Origin: Candidatus Saccharimonadota bacterium
GTDB taxonomy: Bacteria; Patescibacteriota; Saccharimonadia; Saccharimonadales; Saccharimonadaceae
Direction of reading: 5' to 3'
Assembly (NCBI GenBank): GCA_900555425.1
Contig: UNSM01000012.1
Coordinates: forward strand, 1-15,315
DNA: 15,315 nucleotides
The translations under genes were made by a program, and so were the position numbers. Shown here one piece after another: positions 1 through 7,427 of the stretch. The notes under the pieces are model-generated. The model did no database searches. It was not told where the DNA came from and worked only from the letters and a program-made list of their open reading frames with translations. Within the stretch, counting starts at the first letter, position 1, and each line of letters opens with the position of its first letter.

Positions 1-139
1 AGGTAGCGGTTAAGTCAATGTCAGAAAGTTCATCGCTCTTTTCTATTGCTCGTGAGCCAAAAAGATGCAGTTCGGAAATGTGGGGGTTGTCGGTAAGCAC
101 TTTTATAACTTCATCTAAAGATGTATGGCCATCTCTCAT
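1..139 (-). CDS. Nucleotidyltransferase-domain protein (MNT/KNTase fold), N-terminal 46 codons only
   Basis: The first 46 residues are readable before the window ends. The pattern LFGSRA, then about ten residues, then SDIDL is the GS-x(n)-DxD signature of the polymerase-beta-like nucleotidyltransferases; the two Asp residues bind the catalytic metal. This minimal family transfers NMPs to proteins, RNA or small molecules, and often works as an antitoxin with a HEPN partner. The remainder, and any HEPN gene, lie outside the window, so substrate and role are open. The ATG at 137-139 is the first start after an in-frame TAG. It is preceded by a GAGAGGG purine stretch and overlaps the stop of a possible small upstream ORF (ATGA), as expected for the last gene read here of the two-component operon. 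The family call is firm; the function is not. Confidence 0.8.
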   Translation of the reverse strand, partial: MRDGHTSLDEVIKVLTDNPHISELHLFGSRAIEKSDELSDIDLTAT

Positions 140-240
140 AGACCCTCTCTAACGTAATAGTCTCTCAGTTTGCTTAAATAAGTTACTATCTGAGCTCTGA
201 TGCCACTAACTTCGTGTCCGATGCCGATCGTTGCTCTCAT
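136..240 (-). CDS. Possible 34-residue small protein upstream of and overlapping the nucleotidyltransferase
   Basis: An ATG at 238-240 has an AGGAG Shine-Dalgarno eight bases upstream. It opens a 34-codon frame that ends with TGA overlapping the nucleotidyltransferase ATG in an ATGA junction. An in-frame ATG further upstream (274-276) would give 46 residues but has no Shine-Dalgarno. The product starts MRATIGIGHE and ends in a charged aromatic helix, LSKLRDYYVREGL. I recognise no domain. It would fill the otherwise empty 144 bp between the response regulator stop and the nucleotidyltransferase start. For it: Shine-Dalgarno, spacing and coupled stop/start. Against it: small size, and TGA is used as a stop by no other well-supported gene here. 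It may simply be a translated leader that couples expression of the nucleotidyltransferase. Confidence 0.4.
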   Translation of the reverse strand: MRATIGIGHEVSGIRAQIVTYLSKLRDYYVREGL

Positions 241-283
241 AGAAGGATCTCCTACAAGATTGTTCCTACTAATCATAATATTT

Positions 284-664
284 TTAGTCGTCGCTACTCA
301 TCTGCTTAACGACATCTATCAAATTCCGCGGTGTAATGTCGGCTTTAATCAAGTAACCGTCAACGCGGCTCATAACGGATTTGCGCGAAGCTTCGTCCTG
401 TTCAAAATTGGTCATAATCAAAATCTTACTATTCGGAACCAAATCGACATTGTTATTTCTCAGCGCGTCTAAAATCTGGTCGCCGCGTTGCTCTGGTAGC
501 ATCAAATCTAAGATTATCAAGTCAAAGTTCTGGTTACGCGCCGCTACTAGCCCGTCATTCCCGTCGACCACCCACGTCACGTCATACCCTGCTTTTTGCA
601 GACTCCTGACGTACATTTCGCCAATAAATCGGTCATCTTCCACGCATAAAATTGTCTTTATCAT
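284..664 (-). CDS. Single-domain response regulator (CheY-like receiver)
   Basis: A 126-residue protein consisting only of a receiver domain. The acidic pair is D10/D11 (VEDD), the phospho-acceptor is D53 in ILDLMLP, the switch Thr is T85 (ILIMTN) and the conserved Lys is K107 (YLIKAD). All catalytic residues of the family are present. No DNA-binding or enzymatic output domain follows, so it probably acts by protein-protein contact or passes phosphate onward. The start codon lies eight bases after the histidine kinase stop. Its AGGAGG Shine-Dalgarno (669-674) overlaps that stop, implying coupled translation. The adjacent kinase is the obvious partner. Confidence 0.95.
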   Translation of the reverse strand: MIKTILCVEDDRFIGEMYVRSLQKAGYDVTWVVDGNDGLVAARNQNFDLIILDLMLPEQRGDQILDALRNNNVDLVPNSKILIMTNFEQDEASRKSVMSRVDGYLIKADITPRNLIDVVKQMSSDD

Positions 665-672
665 AATTCCTC

Positions 673-2199
673 CTAGCCCTTATACATAGCGTGATTTTTT
701 ATCCAGCCGCCGCCCTTTCGTATCAATTGATTATTTAATTGCCCGTCTTCTAACAATTTGTCTTTAACTGTAGCATAAATTGGCAAAGTGAACGAGAAGA
801 CCGAGCCTTCGTTTTCGCGGGATCGAGCGATTATTGAGCCGCCGTGAGATTCGACAAAAGCTTTGCAAATGTAAAGCCCAATTCCCGTCCCAGCGACGGC
901 CTCGCGTGATCTGTGTGATCGATAGAACTTATGGAACAAATTGTCCACGACATTCGCCGGCATACCAATTCCATTATCGGCGACGGACACTTCCACGAAG
1001 TCGCCTTTTTTCTCCGCGGAAACGGTTACGGACCCGCCCTCAAAACTGTATTTAATGGCGTTGTCAATTAGATTGCCAATCACTTCCCCGATACTTCCGT
1101 GATCGGCGGCTACGGTTGGGAGATCATCTGGAATATTGACGCTGAGCATTCTATGTTGAGTCGAGGCGCGAAGCTGCATATCATCGGCAATCGAGGCATA
1201 AATATTAGCGACAGTGTCTTCTAATAAATAAACCTTCAAGTGATGTCTATCATATCTAGCAACGTTAAGAATGTTGTCAATGTAGCTAGACAAGCGGTTG
1301 GACGAAACGATCAGCCTATCAAGAAGCTGCCTTTCGTCGCCCTGCAAGCGTCCAGAAAACTCTTCATTGATAATGTCCAGATAGCCACGAATAACTGTAA
1401 TCGGTCCGCGGAGTTCGTGAGCAGCGAACGAAATGAAATTAAGGTCCTCTTCTTCGGGCAAATATCCTTTAGACTTGTCGATGAGAAAAATGACAGTTTC
1501 GGCGGCGGCGCCTTTCTCGAATGAAGCTACGATATCAAAAATCCGCGTTTTCTGAACAATATCAGGGTTGGTGCTAATACGTTGCCAGCGATGTTCTGCC
1601 TTAATTTTCTCATTGGAGATTTCGTGAAGCCAATCGGAAATGCTCGGTTCGTTTAGAAAATCAAGCGCCAGAAAATCCTCGCCTTTTGCGTTCCTGGAAA
1701 TCGGGGCGGCGGAATTGGCGAAGATAATCTTCTGATTGGGATTAAGAATTACTACGCCAGTGCTGGCTTGATTTAGAGCTTGAGTGAGCGGAATTTTTGG
1801 CTTGTCGTTGTCGCTAGCTGGTTTTTGCTCTGGCTGATAATCGCCATAAATTGCCTGAAGCGCCGTCTTAAATCCGGTTTTTTCGTAGCGTTTGTCGTTA
1901 GGATTTGGCGGAGTGTCGGTGGTTAGTTCGCCAATTTTATGAGAAAGCGCCGCCAGAATTTTATTAAGCGGCGCAGCGATGATTTTAACTATAGAAATTG
2001 AAAATAGGATTTGCAAGATGGCGGTAACTAAAATGATAATCCAGAAATTTAGCTGGGATATGGAAATTGCCGTGAAGTGGAGCGCGATTCCTAGTCCTAA
2101 TATAATGCAGGCGCTCGCTGATAGCAGGACTAATATGACTTTTCGGTAATAATATTGTTTGTACTCGCGCAGGGTTTTAGATGCCGGATCTATTGCCAT
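673..2199 (-). CDS. Membrane sensor histidine kinase with PAS-like domain
   Basis: 508 residues from the start chosen here. Two hydrophobic helices near the N-terminus (about 20-40 and 50-73) form a hairpin with almost no extracytoplasmic loop. A PAS-like region follows (about 140-240; GVVILNPNQKIIFANSAA). The HisKA dimerisation helix has the phospho-acceptor H261 in AAHELRGPI. The HATPase_c domain has the N box (N376/N380), G1 DNGIG (408-412), an F box (FHKFYRS) and G2 GTGIGLYI (437-444). It autophosphorylates and should pass phosphate to the downstream receiver protein. The tiny loop suggests sensing within the membrane or through the PAS domain. I chose the ATG at 2197-2199 because GGAAG lies six bases upstream; a frame extending to 2238 adds 13 unlikely residues. 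The start overlaps the end of the DUF3048 gene by 10 bases, so the two are probably co-translated. Confidence 0.95.
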   Translation of the reverse strand: MAIDPASKTLREYKQYYYRKVILVLLSASACIILGLGIALHFTAISISQLNFWIIILVTAILQILFSISIVKIIAAPLNKILAALSHKIGELTTDTPPNPNDKRYEKTGFKTALQAIYGDYQPEQKPASDNDKPKIPLTQALNQASTGVVILNPNQKIIFANSAAPISRNAKGEDFLALDFLNEPSISDWLHEISNEKIKAEHRWQRISTNPDIVQKTRIFDIVASFEKGAAAETVIFLIDKSKGYLPEEEDLNFISFAAHELRGPITVIRGYLDIINEEFSGRLQGDERQLLDRLIVSSNRLSSYIDNILNVARYDRHHLKVYLLEDTVANIYASIADDMQLRASTQHRMLSVNIPDDLPTVAADHGSIGEVIGNLIDNAIKYSFEGGSVTVSAEKKGDFVEVSVADNGIGMPANVVDNLFHKFYRSHRSREAVAGTGIGLYICKAFVESHGGSIIARSRENEGSVFSFTLPIYATVKDKLLEDGQLNNQLIRKGGGWIKNHAMYKG

Positions 2200-3296
2200 G
2201 AAACACTTCCCCTTCCTGGCGTGAAGGCTGCAATCCATGTTTGTCCGCGATTTAAGGCGACGTCTTTTCCAGATTCGTCTGTCAATTTAAGCGGCGAATT
2301 TATGTCCGCTTTTGACCAAGTGGCGGTGGCGACTGTGCCGTTTTGGAAAATGTAAGCTTTGCCGGATCCTGTCGTTTTGACATCTTCGTAGCCATCGTAA
2401 TTTTGAGCCCGAGCTTCAACGCCCACTTCCATAGCTACAACGGTATTTGGAGTAATTTGTCCATCTTCCCTGTCAGTGTGTGGCGCGCCAGCCATGCTCC
2501 TGGGGTAAGAATTTGATGCCTTGTCGTAAGCGTATGATGTGTTATAAAGCGACCCGCTGAGGTTTATACTTACAGATGTGGCGTTTGGCGATTCGACGGG
2601 CTTGCCGTCTGCTCGCGCGAAGCTGGTGAATTCGGAATTGTTATAGCCTTTTGCGCTGTTCAATTGATCAAGTTTTTCTCCTGAAGTATAGACGTTGTGC
2701 GGCGCGTAGCGGTCGCGAGATCGCCAATATGATCCGTCGTTAAAGAACTGGTCGATGTCGCGATAATTGCCGTTTCTGACTTGAGATAAAGCGTTGGGGC
2801 TTCCGCCAACGTGCGCGATTGATGCTTGATATGGCGCCGCCCAGCTCAAATAGTATAATCTTAAGCTTCGCACTGGACCGATCAACGCAGGTTTCTCTCC
2901 CTGATACAGAGCCAAAAACCTAGTAATTCCGCCTTCCGCCACGGCTTCATAAACCACGCCAGCTTTCTTCAGTCCTGACTGCGGTCTGGCGGCTGGACTA
3001 TTCTCGATCATCACGCCAGTTACAGGTAGCTTCGCGGCGGCTTCGTTCGCGATTTCCACGCCAGTTAGCGGCGAATAAAACTTCTTTGGCGCGGGTTTTT
3101 TGGCTGGCAATTTCAGCTCCACGCTAGCGGTCTGCTCGTATTTTATGGAGTGAATTGCAATTATGAAAACTCCAGCAATAACCATCGCGCTTACCACGAG
3201 CACAATTGCCAGAATATGCTTTTTTACCCATTCTTTGAACGACTCCCAGCGAGCGTTCTTTTTTTGTCCTGATTTATCTATTTTTTCAACATTCAT
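2190..3296 (-). CDS. DUF3048 domain protein (YerB-like), membrane anchored
   Basis: 368 residues. A basic N-terminus is followed by one transmembrane helix (about 28-49) and a linker rich in Lys and Pro. The DUF3048 module (from about 73) has the family blocks SPLTG, GVMIENSPAARPQSGL, VVYEAVAEGGITRFLALYQ and IGPVRSLR. A C-terminal module (about 240-365) carries a YDGYEDV segment. YerB of Bacillus, the named relative, is a lipoprotein; here there is no lipobox Cys and the anchor is a transmembrane helix. The molecular function of the family is not established. An extracytoplasmic envelope role is inferred. It leads an operon with a histidine kinase and response regulator, which raises the possibility that it works with the sensor. 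An extended -10 box lies 10 bp before the ATG. Confidence 0.9.
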   Translation of the reverse strand: MNVEKIDKSGQKKNARWESFKEWVKKHILAIVLVVSAMVIAGVFIIAIHSIKYEQTASVELKLPAKKPAPKKFYSPLTGVEIANEAAAKLPVTGVMIENSPAARPQSGLKKAGVVYEAVAEGGITRFLALYQGEKPALIGPVRSLRLYYLSWAAPYQASIAHVGGSPNALSQVRNGNYRDIDQFFNDGSYWRSRDRYAPHNVYTSGEKLDQLNSAKGYNNSEFTSFARADGKPVESPNATSVSINLSGSLYNTSYAYDKASNSYPRSMAGAPHTDREDGQITPNTVVAMEVGVEARAQNYDGYEDVKTTGSGKAYIFQNGTVATATWSKADINSPLKLTDESGKDVALNRGQTWIAAFTPGRGSVSWQ

Positions 3297-3306
3297 GCTT
3301 ATGCTT

Positions 3307-3315
3307 AGTATAGCA
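3307..3315 (-). promoter_or_regulatory. Extended -10 promoter of the DUF3048/two-component operon
   Basis: On the minus strand this reads TGCTATACT, an extended -10 box. It ends 10 bp before the ATG at 3296, predicting a 5' leader of only about 3 nt. No good -35 is visible at the expected distance, as is usual for extended -10 promoters. Confidence 0.65.
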
Positions 3316-3334
3316 TTTTCGGCGCACGAATAAA

Positions 3335-4780
3335 CTATTTTTGTAGATAATTATCGATTCTTTGCAAAGTTTTTTCCTTGCCAATTAGTGCCAGCGTGTC
3401 GTTAAGCTGTGGGCTAAACGGCGCCCACGTCGTCACAATTCTCACCAGACTAAACAAAATCCCCGGCTTCTGTCCCGTCGTTTCCAGTAGTTGATTAAGG
3501 CAATTCTGAATTGTTTCTGGCGTCCAATCTGTAATTTTCTCGAATTCTTGGCGAGCAATTGACAATAATTCTCGTCGTTCGTCGTCGGCCAATTTGCGGA
3601 GTTGCTTATTTCCATCAATCAATTCCGTGTCAATTTCAGGCTCGACGAAGAAATAGCTCGTTAATTTTGGCAAATCTTGCAATGTCTTCAAGCGATCTTG
3701 TGCTAATTTCAGAACGTGCTTTTTATACGATTCATCAGCGTTTTTGGCTTCTTCGCCCCAGAACGGTTGACAACGAGAATAAAGATCGTCCAAGCTAAGC
3801 GAGCGGATCCATTGACCATTCAGCCAAATGAGTCGTTGTTCGTCAAATCGCGCGCCAGATTTTTGAACGCGATCAAGCGAGAACTTTTCAATCAGTTCGG
3901 CTTTACTGAAAATTTCCTGCTCCGTGCCGTCGTTCCACCCAAGTTGCGCTAAGAAATTAAGCATCGCTTCTGGCAAAATTCCCTCTGATCGATATTCAGT
4001 TACGCTTTTAGCGCCGTCACGCTTGCCAAGTTTTTTATTTCCCGATGGCGCCATAATATGTGGCACGTGCGCCAGAATTGGTGGTGTAATTTTAAGCGCT
4101 TCGTAAAGCGATAGGTATTTAGGCGTGCTGGCAATATATTCCGAGCCGCGAATCACGTGCGTGACCTGCATTTCGAAATCGTCAATGATGTGCGCAAAAT
4201 TGTAAGTTGGCAGACCGTCCGCTTTGATCAAAATGAAATCGTCCAAAGCTTCTGGGCCGGCCGACAATTCGTCCATAACGGCGTCCGTCCAAGAATACCG
4301 CTTAATTTCCGGAACTTTGAAGCGCAGCGGCATTCCAAGTTGCCACTCTGGCGGATTTTCTGGACGATGGTCGCGATATAAAAATGCTCGCTTTTCGGCC
4401 TTGGCTTTATCACGGAAAACTTGCACTTCTTCAGGCGTGTACGGATCGGCGTAAGCTAGCCCTTCGCTAATCATTTTCTTTGCCCATTTTATGTAAATAT
4501 CACGGCGATCTGTTTGGTGATATGGACCAAAATTGCCAGACTCTTCTTTTGGATTATTAAGAGTTGGTCCTTCATCCCAATTCAGCCCTAGCCAATTTAA
4601 GGTTTCCAAAATCATTTCTTCCGCGCCTTCAACGAACCGAGCTTGGTCTGTGTCTTCAATGCGTAAGATGAAATCTCCCTGATGCGCTCTGGCGACAAGG
4701 TATGTGTATAGCGCGGTGCGAACGTTGCCTAAGTGAATATAGCCAGTCGGACTTGGCGCAAAACGAGTTCTAATAGTCAT
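3335..4780 (-). CDS. gltX: Glutamyl-tRNA synthetase
   Basis: 481 residues, the normal length for bacterial GluRS. It charges tRNA-Glu with glutamate (and possibly tRNA-Gln, if an amidotransferase is present) in the cytoplasm. The class I HIGH signature is APSPTGYIHLGN (H16). The discriminating IEDTD motif is at 41-45, HVIRGSEYIASTPK at about 208-221, and the second signature is KLGKR at 250-254. The usual Ser of KLSKR is replaced by Gly. The Cys residues that bind zinc in the E. coli enzyme are missing; the matching segment reads AYADPYTPEEVQVF, so this is a zinc-free form. The C-terminal helical anticodon-binding region appears complete. The ATG lies six bases after a TGCTATAAT box, implying a leaderless transcript. 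It has its own promoter and is probably monocistronic. Confidence 0.97.
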   Translation of the reverse strand: MTIRTRFAPSPTGYIHLGNVRTALYTYLVARAHQGDFILRIEDTDQARFVEGAEEMILETLNWLGLNWDEGPTLNNPKEESGNFGPYHQTDRRDIYIKWAKKMISEGLAYADPYTPEEVQVFRDKAKAEKRAFLYRDHRPENPPEWQLGMPLRFKVPEIKRYSWTDAVMDELSAGPEALDDFILIKADGLPTYNFAHIIDDFEMQVTHVIRGSEYIASTPKYLSLYEALKITPPILAHVPHIMAPSGNKKLGKRDGAKSVTEYRSEGILPEAMLNFLAQLGWNDGTEQEIFSKAELIEKFSLDRVQKSGARFDEQRLIWLNGQWIRSLSLDDLYSRCQPFWGEEAKNADESYKKHVLKLAQDRLKTLQDLPKLTSYFFVEPEIDTELIDGNKQLRKLADDERRELLSIARQEFEKITDWTPETIQNCLNQLLETTGQKPGILFSLVRIVTTWAPFSPQLNDTLALIGKEKTLQRIDNYLQK

Positions 4781-4786
4781 GAGTAA

Positions 4787-4795
4787 ATTATAGCA
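4787..4795 (-). promoter_or_regulatory. Extended -10 promoter of gltX, leaderless geometry
   Basis: Minus strand TGCTATAAT, six bases before the gltX ATG. With a normal 6-7 nt distance from -10 to +1, transcription would begin at the start codon itself. There is no room for a Shine-Dalgarno. Confidence 0.75.
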
Positions 4796-4809
4796 CGTTA
4801 TCTGATGAG

Positions 4810-5832
4810 TTACAGGCTAGTGGCGATTTTTTCAATTTGGCTGCTTGAGAGGTTTGCGTCGCCGCTGATTTGATATAAAATCCCGCCGTTCACCCAAGCC
4901 GCTTCTTTTCCGCCGCTGTAAATTGTCAATCCGTCGATCATTGTGGTGTTTGGATTCTTGTGTTTTTCAGAGAAGAATTCTTTCACTGCCGATGAATTCC
5001 AACCGCTTTTTTGCTGGGTTATGGTATATCCTGAGCTTCCGTCAGCGTAGGCATATTTCATAGAGACCTCGCCCGATTTGAATTTGATAGGTCCGTTCAG
5101 TGCGTAGCCGTCTGGTTTGTAGACTGGATATTTGGCATCAATTCCTGATTGAACGGCTGCCATTTTTATGGAGATATTTGGCATACTCAGATATGTTAAA
5201 TAGCCACCGAGTAGCATCACCGCAAATCCCACAGAAAACGTATTCAACCAACGCAAGGCGCCGCCCTTTTTCTGGCGTCGACGTGCTTTTTTATTGCTGA
5301 TAATCTCATTCGACAAAGCTTTTTCGATCGCTTCGTTTTTCAATTGGTGAGCGGTTTTTGCGACTGGCTTTTCTATTTTTTGCGGAGCGACGGCGACAAG
5401 CGGATTGTTATTCATGGCCAGAGGCTGGCGTTCTTTTCGCAATTTAGTGTCCACGCTAAGAGGTCTTTGCTGAGCGCGACGAGTAACGGGATGAGTTTCG
5501 GCTGGGCGGTTAATAGCAATTTTCTGAGGAGCTGGCTTGCTGACAATTGGCGTAGAAAACTTCTTTACGGCGACATGTTGTTTCACGTCGACGCGAGCCT
5601 TCTGGGGTTTGGCAGCCAATGGCATACGCTGCGGCATTTTAACGTGCCGACGATTCAATGTGCTGGATTTCTGAACATGTGCAGCGTGAATATTTGATAC
5701 AGATGTGCCACGCCTACTGATTGATTGTTCTTTTTTTATTTCAGATTTTTCAATCTTAATATCATCCATTACCATTCCAGTAATAGTGTTGTAAGCTCGT
5801 CCATTGATAACCACGTAGTTTTTACTTGCCAT
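4810..5832 (-). CDS. Bitopic membrane protein with basic disordered N-terminus and small extracytoplasmic domain (possibly DUF4367-like)
   Basis: 340 residues. The N-terminus (MASKNYVVINGRAYN) is followed by about 170 residues of low-complexity sequence rich in Lys, Arg, Pro, Gln and Ala, surely disordered. It contains a patch with SRRGTSVSNIHAAH and TLNRRHVK. A basic stretch (KKARRRQKKGG, 181-191) precedes a single transmembrane helix (about 197-217), so the N-terminus should be cytoplasmic. The C-terminal ~120 residues (VYKPDGYALNGPIKF to WVNGGILYQISGDANLSS) resemble the small beta-rich domain DUF4367, found in anti-sigma-like and envelope-sensing proteins. That match is by pattern memory and is tentative. 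An AGGGGG Shine-Dalgarno (5837-5842) lies four bases before the ATG. This makes it one of the few genes here with a real leader. Function unknown; envelope-associated. Confidence 0.8.
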   Translation of the reverse strand: MASKNYVVINGRAYNTITGMVMDDIKIEKSEIKKEQSISRRGTSVSNIHAAHVQKSSTLNRRHVKMPQRMPLAAKPQKARVDVKQHVAVKKFSTPIVSKPAPQKIAINRPAETHPVTRRAQQRPLSVDTKLRKERQPLAMNNNPLVAVAPQKIEKPVAKTAHQLKNEAIEKALSNEIISNKKARRRQKKGGALRWLNTFSVGFAVMLLGGYLTYLSMPNISIKMAAVQSGIDAKYPVYKPDGYALNGPIKFKSGEVSMKYAYADGSSGYTITQQKSGWNSSAVKEFFSEKHKNPNTTMIDGLTIYSGGKEAAWVNGGILYQISGDANLSSSQIEKIATSL

Positions 5833-5836
5833 TAAT

Positions 5837-5865
5837 CCCCCTAATGTTTATTCCTATATATTATA
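5837..5865 (-). promoter_or_regulatory. Promoter -10 box and Shine-Dalgarno of the 340-residue membrane protein gene
   Basis: Minus-strand TATAAT at 5860-5865, with overlapping TACTAT three bases upstream; a TTGAAA lies 17 bp further upstream of the TACTAT. The start codon follows a leader of about 20 nt that carries AGGGGG (5837-5842). It contrasts with the leaderless units elsewhere in the window. Confidence 0.6.
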
Positions 5866-5902
5866 GTACAAATCGCCTAAGGTTTTTTCAAGTGTAAAAA
5901 TA

Positions 5903-5911
5903 TGTTATAAT
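5903..5911 (+). promoter_or_regulatory. Extended -10 promoter of the PEGA-domain gene
   Basis: TGTTATAAT ends 10 bp before the ATG at 5922, predicting a leader of about 3 nt. It is divergent from the promoter at 5860-5865; the upstream elements of the two must share the roughly 37 bp between the -10 boxes. Confidence 0.7.
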
Positions 5912-5921
5912 TTTCGTAATT

Positions 5922-7418
5922 ATGTACCAGAAAAAGAATCGCACTAAAGAGCTCGCGCGGCGGACCTTTGTGTACACGCTGATGACATTATCACTTATAA
6001 TTCTTCTTACGTTTTTGACGTTTAGAATGCTCGGCTATACGTTTGATCCAAATACGAAAGAATTGCAACAAACTGGACTCGTCCAATACGAATCACATCC
6101 TGGCGGGGCGATGGTTTATGTTGACGATATGGAGCTGCGCCGCACTCCGACGAAAAGCACCGTTCTTCCTGGCAAGCACACTTTTTCGATGAAATTGGAT
6201 AAATACGAACCGTGGCAAAAAACGTTGAATATCAAGTCCGATACCGTTACGAATTTGAATTACGCCAGATTGATTCCGACAAAACGCGAAACTACCGAGG
6301 TAAAAACGTTCGATTCATTACAATCCGTTTCTCTGTCGCCAGCTGGTAATTTCTTGATGGGATTTGGCGTTAAGGATAAAACTCCGATTTTGACAATTGG
6401 CGACATTCGCGACACGAATAAAGATAAGGAAAAATTCACGGAACACGCATTAAGCACGAGCGTTTTGGCTGGCTATTCCCTGTCTTCTGACAATCATACG
6501 TTTATCGTGTCGGAATGGGACCGCGATTCTCGTTACGCGCTAGTGAAGCATTCGTATCCAGCGGAAAATAACACTACGGGCGTGCAGTGGTTGGTTTTTG
6601 ATAGAGAAAATCCAGAGAAAATTATTGACGTAACGGCTATGACTGGTTTTGGAATTAAGCAAATCGGCTTTGCGGGAACTGGCGCACACACAGCTTACGC
6701 TCTGCAGGAAACTGGCGAATTGAGGCGAGTTGACCTTGATAGCTTGACAATTTCCAGCCCAATCTTGACTGGCGTCGAATCTTTCAAGCTTTACGGCGAC
6801 GATCGTTTGTCTTATATGGCTACTGTTGATGGTAAAAAAGTGGCGGGAATTTGGAAGCGAGATTGGAAAGAGTCGTTCGTGATCGGCACTTTTGCTACCG
6901 ATTCTACCCCGGTAATTCGAATTTCTCGCTATTTCAATAAAGACACCGTGGTTTTGACTGATGGCAAAAATATGACAATTTACAGAGGTGAGATTTCAGA
7001 TTCTAAGGACCGCCAAAAAGAGTTCTTAAAAACGGCGAAGATTATTAAGACTGATAATGCGATTACGAACGTAATGATGGACAACGCTGGGCGATTTATC
7101 GTGGCGCAAAGCGGCGCGACATTGCAGACTTATGACTTGGAGCGTAAAGAATTGTCGAGCGCGTTTAATATCGGCGTGGCACAGGAAGTGAAGTGGCTTG
7201 ACAATTTCTATATTCGTAGCGTTTCTGCGTCGGGAAAAATGGAGATTCGCGAGTTTGACGGCACGAACGCTCATACGTTGATAGACGTTAAGCCTGGTTT
7301 GGATTCTGTTTTGTCCTCGAACCAGCGATACGTTTACGGATTGACGACCAACGCTTCTGGAAAAATTGTCCTGAGTAAAATGAATATGGACAATGGATCT
7401 GTTGGGTTATTTAATTAA
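5922..7418 (+). CDS. Membrane-anchored PEGA-domain protein with beta-propeller-like C-terminus
   Basis: 498 residues. A basic N-terminus (KKNRTKELARR) is followed by one transmembrane helix (about 13-36), giving an N-in topology. A PEGA domain spans about 54-117: SHPGGAMVYVDDMELRRTP, then LPGKHTFSMKLDKYEPW. PEGA domains are small beta-sandwich modules named for their motif and are common on surface-layer and envelope proteins. The remaining ~370 residues hold repeated beta-strand blocks with SLSPAGNFLMGFG, MDNAGRFIVAQSG and SSNQRYVYGLT, each resembling the strand pattern of a WD40/TolB-like propeller blade. The propeller is inferred from this spacing, not from a recognised family. There is no sortase sorting signal. 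It converges with the sortase gene, leaving nine bases between stops. Probably an extracytoplasmic structural or binding protein. Confidence 0.85.
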   Translation: MYQKKNRTKELARRTFVYTLMTLSLIILLTFLTFRMLGYTFDPNTKELQQTGLVQYESHPGGAMVYVDDMELRRTPTKSTVLPGKHTFSMKLDKYEPWQKTLNIKSDTVTNLNYARLIPTKRETTEVKTFDSLQSVSLSPAGNFLMGFGVKDKTPILTIGDIRDTNKDKEKFTEHALSTSVLAGYSLSSDNHTFIVSEWDRDSRYALVKHSYPAENNTTGVQWLVFDRENPEKIIDVTAMTGFGIKQIGFAGTGAHTAYALQETGELRRVDLDSLTISSPILTGVESFKLYGDDRLSYMATVDGKKVAGIWKRDWKESFVIGTFATDSTPVIRISRYFNKDTVVLTDGKNMTIYRGEISDSKDRQKEFLKTAKIIKTDNAITNVMMDNAGRFIVAQSGATLQTYDLERKELSSAFNIGVAQEVKWLDNFYIRSVSASGKMEIREFDGTNAHTLIDVKPGLDSVLSSNQRYVYGLTTNASGKIVLSKMNMDNGSVGLFN

Positions 7419-7427
7419 ATAGCTAAT

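Noticed and set aside
200..472. Plus-strand 90-codon frame opposite the response regulator.
   Set aside because: It is antisense to a clear receiver gene with intact catalytic residues, and has no Shine-Dalgarno or promoter.
2200..2238. N-terminal extension of the histidine kinase by 13 codons.
   Set aside because: The extra residues lie inside the DUF3048 coding region, have no Shine-Dalgarno, and the ATG at 2199 does (GGAAG, six bases away).
7408..7421. Perfect 14-bp palindrome TATTTAATTAAATA at the end of the PEGA gene.
   Set aside because: It is AT-only, has no loop and no T-run after a GC stem, and overlaps the stop codon. It is more likely chance in AT-rich sequence than a terminator or operator.
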